Assembly (NCBI RefSeq): GCF_003012935.1
Contig: NZ_PUDR01000008.1
Location: 124,001-188,000, forward strand
Length of the DNA: 64,000 nt
Reading direction: 5' to 3'
Source: Pannonibacter carbonis
GTDB lineage: Bacteria; Pseudomonadota; Alphaproteobacteria; Rhizobiales; Stappiaceae
Positions 1 through 8,077 of the stretch are shown piece after piece. The notes under the pieces are model-generated. The model had not been told where the DNA came from. It saw nothing but the letters and a program-made list of their open reading frames with translations, and made no database searches. Position 1 is the first letter of the stretch. Every line of letters starts with the position of its first letter. The translations under genes and the position numbers were made by a program.

Positions 1-709
1 TCGGCCAGCGTACCAGCTGCATGCCGCCAGCGTCGGCCAGCATGTGGCTGAGCATGACGTCGGAGAAGCGGGCGGCGTGGGTGGCGGTGACAACGTCGTT
101 CCAGAGCACGCCGGACTTCATGACGTTGCGCTTTTCCATCGAGCAGACTTCGTTGCGGCGGGTGCGGGCCAGCTCGAAGGCGACGGCGGCGATGCGCTCG
201 ATCTCGTAGGTGTCATAGACCTGGGTGTCGATGCCGCGCTTCTGGCCGTTCGGCAGATCGATGATCTCCTTCGGCTCGCCGAAATAGACGCCGCCGGTCA
301 GCTCGCGCACGATCAGGATGTCGAGGCCTTCGATGATCTCGCGCTTCAGCGACGAGGCATCGGCCAGGGCCGGGTAGCAGATCGCCGGGCGCAGGTTGGC
401 GAAGAGCTGCATGTCCTTGCGCAGGCGCAGGAGGCCAGCTTCCGGGCGCACGTCATAGGGCACCTTGTCCCACTTCGGGCCGCCGACGGCGCCGAAGATG
501 ACCGCATCGGCCGCCATTGCCTTGGCCATGTCGGCCTCGGAGATCGACTTGCCATGGGCGTCATAGGCCGAGCCGCCAACCAGGCCCTCGTCTGTCTCGA
601 AGGTGTCGCCGCCGCGTGCGTTGAACCAGGCGATGATTTTCTTCACTTCCGGCATGATTTCCGGACCGATGCCGTCGCCCGGCAGCAGGAGCAGGTTGTG
701 GGTGGCCAT
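1..709 (-). CDS. leuB: 3-isopropylmalate dehydrogenase, N-terminal part (runs off window)
   Basis: Catalyses NAD-dependent oxidative decarboxylation of 3-isopropylmalate in cytosolic leucine synthesis. The first ~236 residues are present and the C-terminal third lies beyond the left edge. The start has the family motif LPGDGIG at residues 9-15, and the segment AVGGPKWD and the [12 protein letters not shown] block (substrate and NAD region) are typical of LeuB rather than isocitrate dehydrogenase. The ATG at 707-709 gives the standard N-terminus. No leader or other leu gene is visible upstream; the next gene on the same strand is an unrelated dehydratase ending 110 bp away. Confidence 0.95.
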   Translation of the reverse strand, partial: MATHNLLLLPGDGIGPEIMPEVKKIIAWFNARGGDTFETDEGLVGGSAYDAHGKSISEADMAKAMAADAVIFGAVGGPKWDKVPYDVRPEAGLLRLRKDMQLFANLRPAICYPALADASSLKREIIEGLDILIVRELTGGVYFGEPKEIIDLPNGQKRGIDTQVYDTYEIERIAAVAFELARTRRNEVCSMEKRNVMKSGVLWNDVVTATHAARFSDVMLSHMLADAGGMQLVRWP

Positions 710-819
710 GGGTGTTCCGTCCCGATCTTGTGTGGAATATGGCTATGTCGGTAGCGGCTCGGCCCGGTCTTTTCAAGTCGGACGAGCGGGCGTTTGCTCA
801 AGCGTGGGCGGGCGAAACG

Positions 820-1773
820 TCAAGTGACGCTGGCCAGGGCGGGCGCTGCAAGGGCGCTGAGGTCGGCATTGCCGCCACAGACAAGGATGCCGATGCGCTC
901 GCCGCGCTGAGGGACGTAGCGGCTGCTGGTGAGGGCGGCAAGGGCGGCCGCGCCACCTGGTTCAGCGACGACCTGGGCTTCGCGCCACAGGCGAAGCTGG
1001 GCGTCGCGGATGTCGTTGTCGGTCACGATGATCACGTCATCCACCGCCATGCGGCAGATGTCATAGACCAGTTCGCCGCAGCGGCGGGCCCCGAGACTGT
1101 CGGCGGCAATGCCTCCGACATCCACATCGACCGGACCACCGGCGGCGAGCGCCGCCGACAGGGAGCGGCAGCCTTCGGGCTCGACGCCGATGACACGCGT
1201 CTTGCCGGCAAACCAGGTGGCGATGCCTGAAATCAGGCCACCACCACCAACGGCGACAAGCAGTGTGTCGAGGCCGCGCGTCTGGGCTTCCCATTCGAGG
1301 GCAAGGGTGCCCTGGCCAACAATGGTGGCCTCAGCGTCATAGGCGTGGATGTCGAGCGCGCCCGATGCCTCGCGCCAGGTCTCGCAGGCCCGCCGCGCTT
1401 CGGCGTAGCTGGCCCCGCCAACCTCGATCTCGGCACCATAGGCGCGGATGCGGGCGACCTTCGCCGGGGTGGCGATCTGCGGCACGAAGATCCGGGCGGG
1501 AATGTCGAGAGCCCGGGCGGCGAAGGCGACGGCAGCGCCATGGTTGCCGCCCGATGCCGCCGTGACGCCGGACAGCGGCACGTCCTGGCTGAGCAAGGCA
1601 TTGAAGGCGCCGCGTGCCTTGAAGGATCCGCTGTGCTGCAGGGACTCCAGCTTCAGGGACGTTGCAAAAGGCAAGCCGAGGTCGCCCTTGCGCAGTTGCA
1701 GCAAGGGTGTAACACGAATATGCGGGGTGATGCGATCATAGGCGGCCTCGATGGCTGCAGCTGTAATTGGCAT
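820..1773 (-). CDS. PLP-dependent serine/threonine dehydratase-family protein
   Basis: A 317-residue fold-type II PLP enzyme, expected to deaminate serine or threonine to pyruvate or 2-oxobutyrate in the cytosol. K52 in SGSFKARGA is the predicted Schiff-base lysine; AASGGNHG (phosphate/substrate loop) and VAVGGGGLISG (PLP phosphate-binding glycine loop) follow in the expected order. There is no C-terminal ACT regulatory domain, so it is the short, catabolic or racemase-like type rather than biosynthetic IlvA. Substrate cannot be fixed from sequence: threonine dehydratase, serine racemase and hydroxyaspartate dehydratase share these motifs. It stands alone between leuB and a TSUP permease. Confidence 0.85.
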   Translation of the reverse strand: MPITAAAIEAAYDRITPHIRVTPLLQLRKGDLGLPFATSLKLESLQHSGSFKARGAFNALLSQDVPLSGVTAASGGNHGAAVAFAARALDIPARIFVPQIATPAKVARIRAYGAEIEVGGASYAEARRACETWREASGALDIHAYDAEATIVGQGTLALEWEAQTRGLDTLLVAVGGGGLISGIATWFAGKTRVIGVEPEGCRSLSAALAAGGPVDVDVGGIAADSLGARRCGELVYDICRMAVDDVIIVTDNDIRDAQLRLWREAQVVAEPGGAAALAALTSSRYVPQRGERIGILVCGGNADLSALAAPALASVT

Positions 1774-1799
1774 TTTCCTGTCCAGTCAGGCGGATTTCC

Positions 1800-2570
1800 T
1801 TACATGCTAAGGAAATCGCCGATGGGCCGCCACAGGAGATTTATGGCAAGAAGCGTCATAACCCAACGAAATGCTTTGCGAAACCTAGCCTCTGGCATAT
1901 GTCCGAGCAGCCGCGTGCCAGTCAGCGTGCCGAGAAAGCCGCTGATGATCATCGTGGCGATGAGGCCAGCCCAAGGCGCGAAGGCAAAGCCGAGCAGGCC
2001 GAAGACGGCGATTTTCAACACATGCATGGTCAATGCGGTTGCAGCCTGGGTTGCAACGAAACTCTGGCGCGGAATGTCTAGGCCCGACAGAACAGCTCCG
2101 CTGATGGGGCCAGCAGCGCCGAAGAACATGCTGAGCGCCGTGGACACGAAGCCCGCGACAGCAATGGCCGGCTTCGGCGTGTGGCGGTAGCGCGGGGCCT
2201 TTCCCCACACGGTCCAGAGCAGGAACAGCCCGATGCCGATGTTGAGCCAGACCTCCGGCAGGGTGATGGCGATCTGGCCGCCGACCAGGGCGCCCAGAAC
2301 AGCGCCGGCGGCAAACCAGGCCATCAGGTCCCAGGCGATGTGGCGCACGAGCACGATGGCGCGGCCGGCATTGGAGCCGAGCTGCACCAGCCCATGCACC
2401 GGAACGAGGGCGGCCAGCGGCATGAGGTTTGCCATCAATGCCAGCAGCGCCACGCCGCCGCCAAGGCCCACTGCAGCCGTCAGGGCCGAGGTAAAGAAAC
2501 TGGCGAGGATGAGCACAAGCGAGGACCAGATCGGGAGCTGATCCGGCAGAAGAAGGGCAAGCAGGTCCAT
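1800..2570 (-). CDS. TSUP (TauE/SafE) family membrane permease
   Basis: A 256-residue integral inner-membrane protein with about eight hydrophobic helices and the glycine-rich AAVGLGGGVALLALMA segment near residue 35 that is typical of the TauE/SafE family (COG0730). Members export or import sulfite, sulfonates, sulfoacetate or other organic anions, usually with protons. Substrate is not inferable here. It ends 26 bp upstream of the dehydratase start region on the same strand, so co-transcription is possible. A second, distinct member of the family lies at about 39 kb. Confidence 0.85.
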   Translation of the reverse strand: MDLLALLLPDQLPIWSSLVLILASFFTSALTAAVGLGGGVALLALMANLMPLAALVPVHGLVQLGSNAGRAIVLVRHIAWDLMAWFAAGAVLGALVGGQIAITLPEVWLNIGIGLFLLWTVWGKAPRYRHTPKPAIAVAGFVSTALSMFFGAAGPISGAVLSGLDIPRQSFVATQAATALTMHVLKIAVFGLLGFAFAPWAGLIATMIISGFLGTLTGTRLLGHMPEARFRKAFRWVMTLLAINLLWRPIGDFLSM

Positions 2571-2675
2571 GTGCTGGGCTCCTTGTCAGGATGACCTGTT
2601 ATCGCATGGCTCATTTTTGTATGCAAGTGTATGCAATATTCGGTGTGCCCGGTGTTGGCCGTGCCGGCGGCAGGG

Positions 2676-3569
2676 TCACACGCCGAAAATCAGGGCGCAG
2701 CCGATGACCACCAGGGCGGCGCCGATCCACGCACCAAGCGCCGGGCATTCCCGGGTGCGGGCCCACAGAAGCGGTAGCTGGATGGCGGGTGTGGTTGCCG
2801 AGAGGGTGGAGATGATGCCGACCTCGCCGCCGGACAGGGCGAAGAGGATGAGCGTCATGCCGATGCCCATGCCCATGATGCCGGTCATGGCAACGCCAAT
2901 GCCGACACTGAGCGTCATCGGCTTCTGGGCCTTCACCATGGGCGTCGGCAGGGCGGCGATCAGCGTCAGGCCGAAGGCCGCCACGCCGATGCGCAGCGCT
3001 GAGGCCGCCACCGGATCGACACCGGCTTCCATGATGGGGCGGGCAATGAGCGAGCCGACGGACTGCGACAGGGCAGCGGCCAGACCCAGGACGAGACCAA
3101 TCCAGAGCGGTCCCTTGATCGCCTCCCACTGGTGCAGCTGTGACCGCCTCTTGCCGAAGCCGATGGCGAGGATGACACCGGCAAAAGCAACGAGCACGCC
3201 GGCTAGCGCCTGACCGGACAGCGTCTCACCCAGGATGATCCAGCCGAGGAGGGCCGAGATCGGCGCATTCAGCGAGAACAGCATCGCCGTGCGGCGCGGG
3301 CCGAGCCGGTTGAGCGAAAGAAACAGCGCCGTATCGCCGAGGAAAATCCCAATGAACCCGGAGAGGATCAGAGGCAGCAGATGTGCGCTGCCAATCGAGC
3401 CCCAACCGGGAACGACGGTGACATAGGCGGCAAGCACCGCAAACACCATGAGCATCCGGTAGCGGTTGAACGCGATGGCGCCGAGATGCTGGGACGGGGT
3501 GGTGGCAATGAGGCCAGTGACGGCCCACAGGGCAGCTGCGGCCAGGGCCGCGATTTCATAGACGTACAT
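2676..3569 (-). CDS. EamA/DMT-superfamily permease
   Basis: About 297 residues forming ten predicted transmembrane helices in two EamA-type halves; the first half contains the family-like stretch RRTAMLFSLNAPISALLGW and the second repeats the same topology. Drug/metabolite transporters of this kind usually export amino acids, nucleotides or small metabolites; the substrate is unknown. The ATG at 3567-3569 is preferred over an in-frame GTG two codons upstream, although neither has a clear Shine-Dalgarno sequence. It follows the TenA-family gene on the same strand with a gap of about 70 bp, suggesting but not proving co-transcription. Confidence 0.82.
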   Translation of the reverse strand: MYVYEIAALAAAALWAVTGLIATTPSQHLGAIAFNRYRMLMVFAVLAAYVTVVPGWGSIGSAHLLPLILSGFIGIFLGDTALFLSLNRLGPRRTAMLFSLNAPISALLGWIILGETLSGQALAGVLVAFAGVILAIGFGKRRSQLHQWEAIKGPLWIGLVLGLAAALSQSVGSLIARPIMEAGVDPVAASALRIGVAAFGLTLIAALPTPMVKAQKPMTLSVGIGVAMTGIMGMGIGMTLILFALSGGEVGIISTLSATTPAIQLPLLWARTRECPALGAWIGAALVVIGCALIFGV

Positions 3570-3637
3570 GAACACACACTGTGGGGCGTGGCGAATGAGG
3601 TCCAGGCAGTGCTGGGCCTCACCCGACTGGCGCGGAA

Positions 3638-4354
3638 TCAGGCAGGGAGCACAGGCTTACCAGTCCAGGCGGCCTCAAAGAAAGCGAATTCCAGTTCGCA
3701 CATGCGGGAGAAAATGGCGGAAACACGGGCCTGATCGGCTTGCGACAGCGCCGGGCCGACCCTGTCCATTTCCTCGCGCAGCCAGCCGACAAAGCCTGAA
3801 AAGCCGGGGCCGGCATGGAGATCGATCCACTCCGCCAGCCAGAAGGCATCGGGCCGCGGGTGGGCTGCTTCCCGTTCACCCCAGGTGAGATAGACCCATT
3901 CGGCGCAGAGCAGGCAGGCAAGGCCCTCGGCGTAGGTGCCCGCCCCGGCGCTGTCGAGCAACAGCTGCGCAAAGGCGCGGGTGACCGGACCCTGGGCTGC
4001 GGCCACATAGGTCTCCGATGGCGCGTTCAACGCCGCAAAGGACCGCAGGAAATAGTCATTTTCCTCTGAGGTCAGCAGGGCAAGGAAGCCGGCGAGCCGC
4101 CGCTTTGCCGCCATGTCCGGTGCCTTGGCGACGAGATAGCCGAGGACCGAGGCGAGATCGGTGATGAACGTGTAGTCCTCGATCAGGTAACGGACATAGG
4201 CCGCCTCCGGCATCGAGCCGTTGCCGATCGCGACGGTGAAAGGATGGCCGCAGGCCTGGTTCCATCTGTCGTCCGCTTGCGCAACCAGCCAGTCAGAGAA
4301 GCGGGCATCGGGATGAGCGGCTGCAAAGCCAGCAAAGGTGCGGGGCGATGTCAT
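3638..4354 (-). CDS. TenA family protein (thiaminase II / thiamin salvage type)
   Basis: An all-helical 238-residue cytosolic protein of the TenA/THI-4 family, which hydrolyses degraded thiamin or aminopyrimidine derivatives for HMP salvage. Supporting segments are the N-terminal HPFTVAIGNGSM and YLIEDYTFITDLA, the central CLLCAEWVYLTWGE and the C-terminal ELEFAFFEAAW containing the conserved acidic residue. By eye, the position of the classical catalytic cysteine (preceding Y-W-x-Y in Bacillus TenA) is occupied by Ala, with a Cys one residue earlier, which would place it nearer the glutamate-type TenA group. No thi gene is adjacent and no thiamin riboswitch is seen. Confidence 0.8.
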   Translation of the reverse strand: MTSPRTFAGFAAAHPDARFSDWLVAQADDRWNQACGHPFTVAIGNGSMPEAAYVRYLIEDYTFITDLASVLGYLVAKAPDMAAKRRLAGFLALLTSEENDYFLRSFAALNAPSETYVAAAQGPVTRAFAQLLLDSAGAGTYAEGLACLLCAEWVYLTWGEREAAHPRPDAFWLAEWIDLHAGPGFSGFVGWLREEMDRVGPALSQADQARVSAIFSRMCELEFAFFEAAWTGKPVLPA

Positions 4355-4385
4355 GGCAGGACCTGGCGTCAGGAAAGGCGGGCTG

Positions 4386-4418
4386 AAAGAAAAATCCCGG
4401 GGCGCTAGGCCCCGGGAT
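4386..4418 (-). terminator. Rho-independent terminator of asd
   Basis: On the minus strand a perfect 10-bp stem (ATCCCGGGGC / GCCCCGGGAT, loop of 5) is followed by a T-rich tract (TTTTTCTTT). It lies about 30 bp past the asd stop codon. Confidence 0.9.
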
Positions 4419-4446
4419 GGCAGTCTGGTGATGAGATCGCGCGGGA

Positions 4447-5481
4447 TCAGGCGGCCTGCTTCTTCGGGGTCAGCAGGCGACGGTTGACCAGCACTTCGGC
4501 GATCTGGATCGCGTTGAGGGCGGCACCCTTGCGCAGGTTGTCGGCGACCACCCAGATGTTGAGGCCGTTCTCGACGGTCGCGTCTTCGCGGATGCGCGAG
4601 ATGTAGGTGGCGTCTTCACCGGCGGTTTCGTAAGGCGTGATGTAGCCACCGTCCTCGTGCTTGTCGATGACAAGGCAGCCCGGAGCCTCGCGCAGGATGT
4701 CGCGGGCTTCATCGGCCGTGATCGGACGCTCGAACTCGATGTTGACGCTTTCCGAGTGGCTGATGAACACCGGCACGCGGACGGCCGTGCAGGTCAGCTT
4801 GATCTTCGGGTCGAGGATCTTCTTGGTCTCGGCCATCACCTTCCACTCTTCCTTCGTGTAGCCGTCTTCCATGAAGACGTCGATGTGCGGAATGAGGTTG
4901 AAGGCGATGCGCTTGGTGAACTTCTGGTTCTCGACCGGGTCGTTGACGAAGATGGCGCGGGTCTGGTTGAACAGCTCTTCCATCGCTTCCTTGCCGGCGC
5001 CGGACACCGACTGGTAGGTGGAAACGACAACGCGCTTGATGCCGGCCGCTTCGTGCAGCGGCTTGAGCGCGACAACGAGCTGGGCCGTCGAGCAGTTCGG
5101 GTTGGCGATGATGTTCTTCTTGGTGAAGCCGGTGATGGCGTCAGCGTTCACTTCCGGAACGATCAGCGGGACTTCCGCGTCGTAGCGCCAGGCGGAGGAG
5201 TTGTCGATGACAACGCAGCCCTGTGCACCGATCTTCGGCGCCCATTCCTTCGCGACGTTGCCGCCGGCGGACATGAGGCAGATGTCGGTGTCGGAGAAGT
5301 CGTAGTTCTCGAGGGCCTGGACCTTCAGCGTCCTGTCGCCAAAGGACACTTCCGTGCCAAGCGAGCGGCGGGAGGCCAGCGCGACGACTTCGTCCGCCGG
5401 GAAACCGCGCTCGGCCAGAATGTCCAGCATTTCGCGGCCCACATTGCCCGTGGCGCCAACAATCGCAACCTTGTAACCCAT
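4447..5481 (-). CDS. asd: aspartate-semialdehyde dehydrogenase
   Basis: Reduces L-aspartyl-4-phosphate to aspartate semialdehyde with NADPH, the branch-point step for lysine/diaminopimelate, methionine and threonine. The 344-residue protein begins GYKVAIVGATGNVGREML (Rossmann loop); C130 in NPNCSTAQL is the catalytic cysteine; the C-terminal domain carries VRVPVFISHSESVN. Start chosen at ATG 5481, which has AGGAA 8 nt upstream. The frame stays open upstream to an ATG at 5589 that overlaps the stop of the leader ORF; that extension is low-complexity and not part of the normal fold. Expression is probably controlled by the Thr/Met/Lys-rich leader. A strong terminator follows. Confidence 0.96.
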   Translation of the reverse strand: MGYKVAIVGATGNVGREMLDILAERGFPADEVVALASRRSLGTEVSFGDRTLKVQALENYDFSDTDICLMSAGGNVAKEWAPKIGAQGCVVIDNSSAWRYDAEVPLIVPEVNADAITGFTKKNIIANPNCSTAQLVVALKPLHEAAGIKRVVVSTYQSVSGAGKEAMEELFNQTRAIFVNDPVENQKFTKRIAFNLIPHIDVFMEDGYTKEEWKVMAETKKILDPKIKLTCTAVRVPVFISHSESVNIEFERPITADEARDILREAPGCLVIDKHEDGGYITPYETAGEDATYISRIREDATVENGLNIWVVADNLRKGAALNAIQIAEVLVNRRLLTPKKQAA

Positions 5482-5588
5482 GATCGTGTTCCTCATCCGT
5501 CTCCCCGAGACCCGGCGCCGCGACGCATCACGACTGCCTGGCTCTCTGGCGCTCCCCATCCCGGGGGAGAGCGGGACGAGAGGCACCA
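5482..5588 (-). promoter_or_regulatory. structured 5' leader between leader peptide and asd
   Basis: The 107 nt between the leader stop and the asd start contain two candidate stem-loops: a long one between about 5583 and 5542, with outer CTCTC/GAGAG and inner GCTC..CCC/GGGGAGC arms, and a short GTCTC-GGG-GAGAC hairpin at 5511-5499 immediately before the asd ribosome-binding site. No U-run follows either stem, so this is not an obvious Rho-independent attenuator. Translational masking or a Rho-dependent mechanism fits better. Pairing was done by eye. Confidence 0.5.
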
Positions 5589-5714
5589 TTAACGGGTAGT
5601 TTTGGTAGTCGTTTTGGTGAGTTTGGTGGCGGTGACGAGCGTGCGAGCGCGAGCAGCGACGGCGGTTGCCATCGTCATCATGCCCGTCATGTCGGCGGCG
5701 TGCCGAATGCCCAT
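5589..5714 (-). CDS. 41-residue Thr/Met/Lys-rich leader peptide of asd
   Basis: A small ORF directly upstream of asd: ATG at 5714, TAA at 5591-5589, with AGGAAA about 9 nt upstream as ribosome-binding site. The 41 residues contain 12 Thr, 5 Met and 3 Lys; the end is KLTKTTTKTTR followed by stop, and the middle is DMTGMMTMAT. Thr, Met and Lys are exactly the amino acids made downstream of Asd. The composition, RBS and position are those expected of an attenuator leader whose ribosome stalls when these charged tRNAs are scarce. The stop overlaps an ATG (TAATG) in the asd frame. I do not recognise a published description of this peptide. Confidence 0.75.
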   Translation of the reverse strand: MGIRHAADMTGMMTMATAVAARARTLVTATKLTKTTTKTTR

Positions 5715-5985
5715 AACTCGTCTTTCCTGTCCGAGACGGGCAAGGTTGTGACCGGGAACACCCGTCTTGTCAACATTTCATTGCGCGGTGCGGGAAGTGG
5801 CACGGCAGCGGCATGCATGCGGCGGCGGGTGCTGATGGGGGCGGTTGTGGCTGCTTGACTACCCGTTGGAGGCAGTCGCATCATGCGTCCGGATTGCTGA
5901 TTTTGACGTCTTGTCATATTTTACATGAATAATACTTGCGATAATAATCTATATTATTTTCAATTTACGTTGCGTATAAACCTGA

Positions 5986-6017
5986 TTGGTTAAACTTAAT
6001 ATTAATAAATTAACCAA
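5986..6017. promoter_or_regulatory. inverted repeat in AT-rich promoter region of chemoreceptor gene
   Basis: TTGGTTAA at 5986-5993 and its exact reverse complement TTAACCAA at 6010-6017 are separated by 16 nt, within an unusually AT-rich stretch (about 5915-6030) upstream of the chemoreceptor start. It could be a regulator site or simply the promoter region. It does not match the TTAA-N7-TTAA spacing of a CtrA box. Confidence 0.4.
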
Positions 6018-6053
6018 ATTCTACTTCAGTCTTCATATTCGGGTGTCTTGATC

Positions 6054-8021
6054 ATGATCTCCATCTTCGGAAGATTGCGGGTTGCGGCTCGCGTTCTGCT
6101 CCTGGTCGGTATTTCTGTTGCGTCGGCGTGTTTCCTGGTTGCGGCGCATTTTTACAGCGAAGCCGAGCAGGCCGTGATCCTTCATGACCAGGCGGAGTTT
6201 GTTGCCTTGTCCGAGACCTCGCAGGAGTTGCAGGTGGGCGCGTTGCAGATGCGGCGCCGCGAGAAGGACTTTCTGCTGCGGCGGGACATGAAATATGTCG
6301 AGCAGTACAGGCAGGCCGCGGCCGAGGTATCGAAGTCCGTGAATGAGGTCCGGACCATGTCACTCGCAGGGCCTATCGCGGGCACTGTAAAAGGGCTTGG
6401 TGAGGGAATTGACCACGCCACGGCGCAGTTTGCCAAGGTTGTCGAGTTGCAGCAGACGCTTGGGCTGACCGAGAACGAAGGCTTGCAAGGCAAGCTGCGT
6501 GCGGCGGTACACGGCGTCGAGAAGGTGATCGGTGAGGCCGGGCTCGATCCGATGACAGTCAAGATGCTGATGATGCGGCGGCACGAAAAGGACTTCATGC
6601 TGCGAGGCGATGCCAAATACATCAAAAGCGTCGATGATCGCCGGGCAGAGTTCGATGTATTGCTCTCGGCCTCGACGCTGAATGACAGCCAGAAGGCGGA
6701 TCTGTCAAAGCTGATGGATACGTATCAGACGAGCTTCAAGCAGTATGCGGCCGGCGTTACGGACTTCAATGCGGCCGTGGCCGAATTGAGCGCGATCTAT
6801 GGTGAGGTCGAACCTCTGTTTGACGAGGTGATGCTTTTTGCGGCTGAGGGCCGCAGCGGGATGGAGGCACGGCTGAAAGAGCGGCAGGCGCTGGTGGGAC
6901 ACATGTTCCTCGCCTTCGCCGGCCTGATGCTGGTGCTGACCACCGGACTTGGGGTGATGATTTCGCTCAGCGTATCGCGGCCGCTCAATGCCCTTACCCG
7001 CGTCATGGGACAGCTGGCCGAGGGCGACACCAGTGGGACGGTGCCGGTGCAGGCTCCCAAGACGGAGCTTGGCATGATGGCTGCGACATTGCGCGTCTTC
7101 CGCGAGAACGTCCTGCGCAACCGGGAGCTGGAAGCGGAGCAGGTGCGCAGCGCAGCTGAGGCGGCGGCGGCCAAGAAGATGCTCATGCAGCAGATTGCGA
7201 ACCAGTTTGATGCCAGCGTCGGCGAAATCGTCAGCACGGTGTCTTCGGCCTCCGCCGAGCTGTCGGCAACGGCTGGTGCCATGTCGACCGTATCCGCAAA
7301 CTCGAACGACCGCGCCTTGACGGTTTCGGCGGCGGCCGAACAGGCGAGCGCCAACGTGCAGATGGTAGCGTCCGCGACCGAGGAGATGGCTGCATCTGTC
7401 GCCGAGATCAACATGCAGGTGGTCAAGGCGTCCGAAGTCGCAAGGGTGGCGTCGGACAACGTGACCAAGTCGGCGACGCAGATGGCCTCCCTGGCACAGC
7501 GGGCAGACCGGATCGGCGAGGTCGTGTCGATGATTTCTGCAATCGCCGAACAGACCAACCTTCTGGCGCTGAACGCAACGATCGAAAGCGCCCGGGCCGG
7601 TGTTGCCGGCAAGGGCTTCGCCGTGGTGGCCTCGGAAGTGAAGCAGCTGGCCAATCAGACCGGGGCGGCGACGCAGGACATCGTCAAGCTGGTTGAGGCA
7701 ATCCAGGGCGAGACGCGCAATGCCGTCAACGCCATCAACGGGATCGGTGATGTCATCCGCGATCTGGATGCGATGGCCACGGCCATTGCCGCAGCAGTCA
7801 GCGAGCAGGGCGCGACCACGCGGGAAGTGGCGCGCAACATCTCGGAGGCCGCGACCGGCGCACAGAGCGTGTCCCAGAACATGACGGCTGTGACCGAAGC
7901 CTCACAGGAAACGCTGGCGGCCTCGTCGCAGCTCTACAGTTCCGCCGAAAGCCTCTCTTCCCAGGCTGCGCGCCTGAAAACGGAAGTCAGCCGCTTCCTC
8001 GAAACGATCCGCGCGGCGTAA
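6054..8021 (+). CDS. methyl-accepting chemotaxis protein with HBM-type sensor
   Basis: A 655-residue chemoreceptor that signals to CheA/CheW from the inner membrane. Order: N-terminal transmembrane helix (about 10-33), a long periplasmic helical sensor, a second transmembrane helix (about 285-308), HAMP, and a cytoplasmic signalling domain whose hairpin tip EQTNLLALNATIESARAG lies near 499-516. The sensor carries two copies of a motif, MRRREKDFLLR and MRRHEKDFMLR, each followed by a D/Y-rich turn, typical of the HBM (helical bimodular) domain that binds small organic acids in known members. ATG at 6054 chosen; an in-frame TTG lies two codons upstream. No che genes are nearby, so it is an orphan receptor. 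Confidence 0.92.
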   Translation: MISIFGRLRVAARVLLLVGISVASACFLVAAHFYSEAEQAVILHDQAEFVALSETSQELQVGALQMRRREKDFLLRRDMKYVEQYRQAAAEVSKSVNEVRTMSLAGPIAGTVKGLGEGIDHATAQFAKVVELQQTLGLTENEGLQGKLRAAVHGVEKVIGEAGLDPMTVKMLMMRRHEKDFMLRGDAKYIKSVDDRRAEFDVLLSASTLNDSQKADLSKLMDTYQTSFKQYAAGVTDFNAAVAELSAIYGEVEPLFDEVMLFAAEGRSGMEARLKERQALVGHMFLAFAGLMLVLTTGLGVMISLSVSRPLNALTRVMGQLAEGDTSGTVPVQAPKTELGMMAATLRVFRENVLRNRELEAEQVRSAAEAAAAKKMLMQQIANQFDASVGEIVSTVSSASAELSATAGAMSTVSANSNDRALTVSAAAEQASANVQMVASATEEMAASVAEINMQVVKASEVARVASDNVTKSATQMASLAQRADRIGEVVSMISAIAEQTNLLALNATIESARAGVAGKGFAVVASEVKQLANQTGAATQDIVKLVEAIQGETRNAVNAINGIGDVIRDLDAMATAIAAAVSEQGATTREVARNISEAATGAQSVSQNMTAVTEASQETLAASSQLYSSAESLSSQAARLKTEVSRFLETIRAA

Positions 8022-8077
8022 CCGCGCGGACTATATCTGCGCAAGTCAGGTGCCCTGGTTCTGACGGTCTGCGGACC

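Noticed and set aside
5687-5917. A 76-codon minus-strand frame upstream of asd
   Set aside because: Overlaps the leader peptide in another frame, lacks a good ribosome-binding site and shows no family features.
5990-6013. CtrA binding site
   Set aside because: TTAA tetramers are present but none with the required 7-bp spacing.
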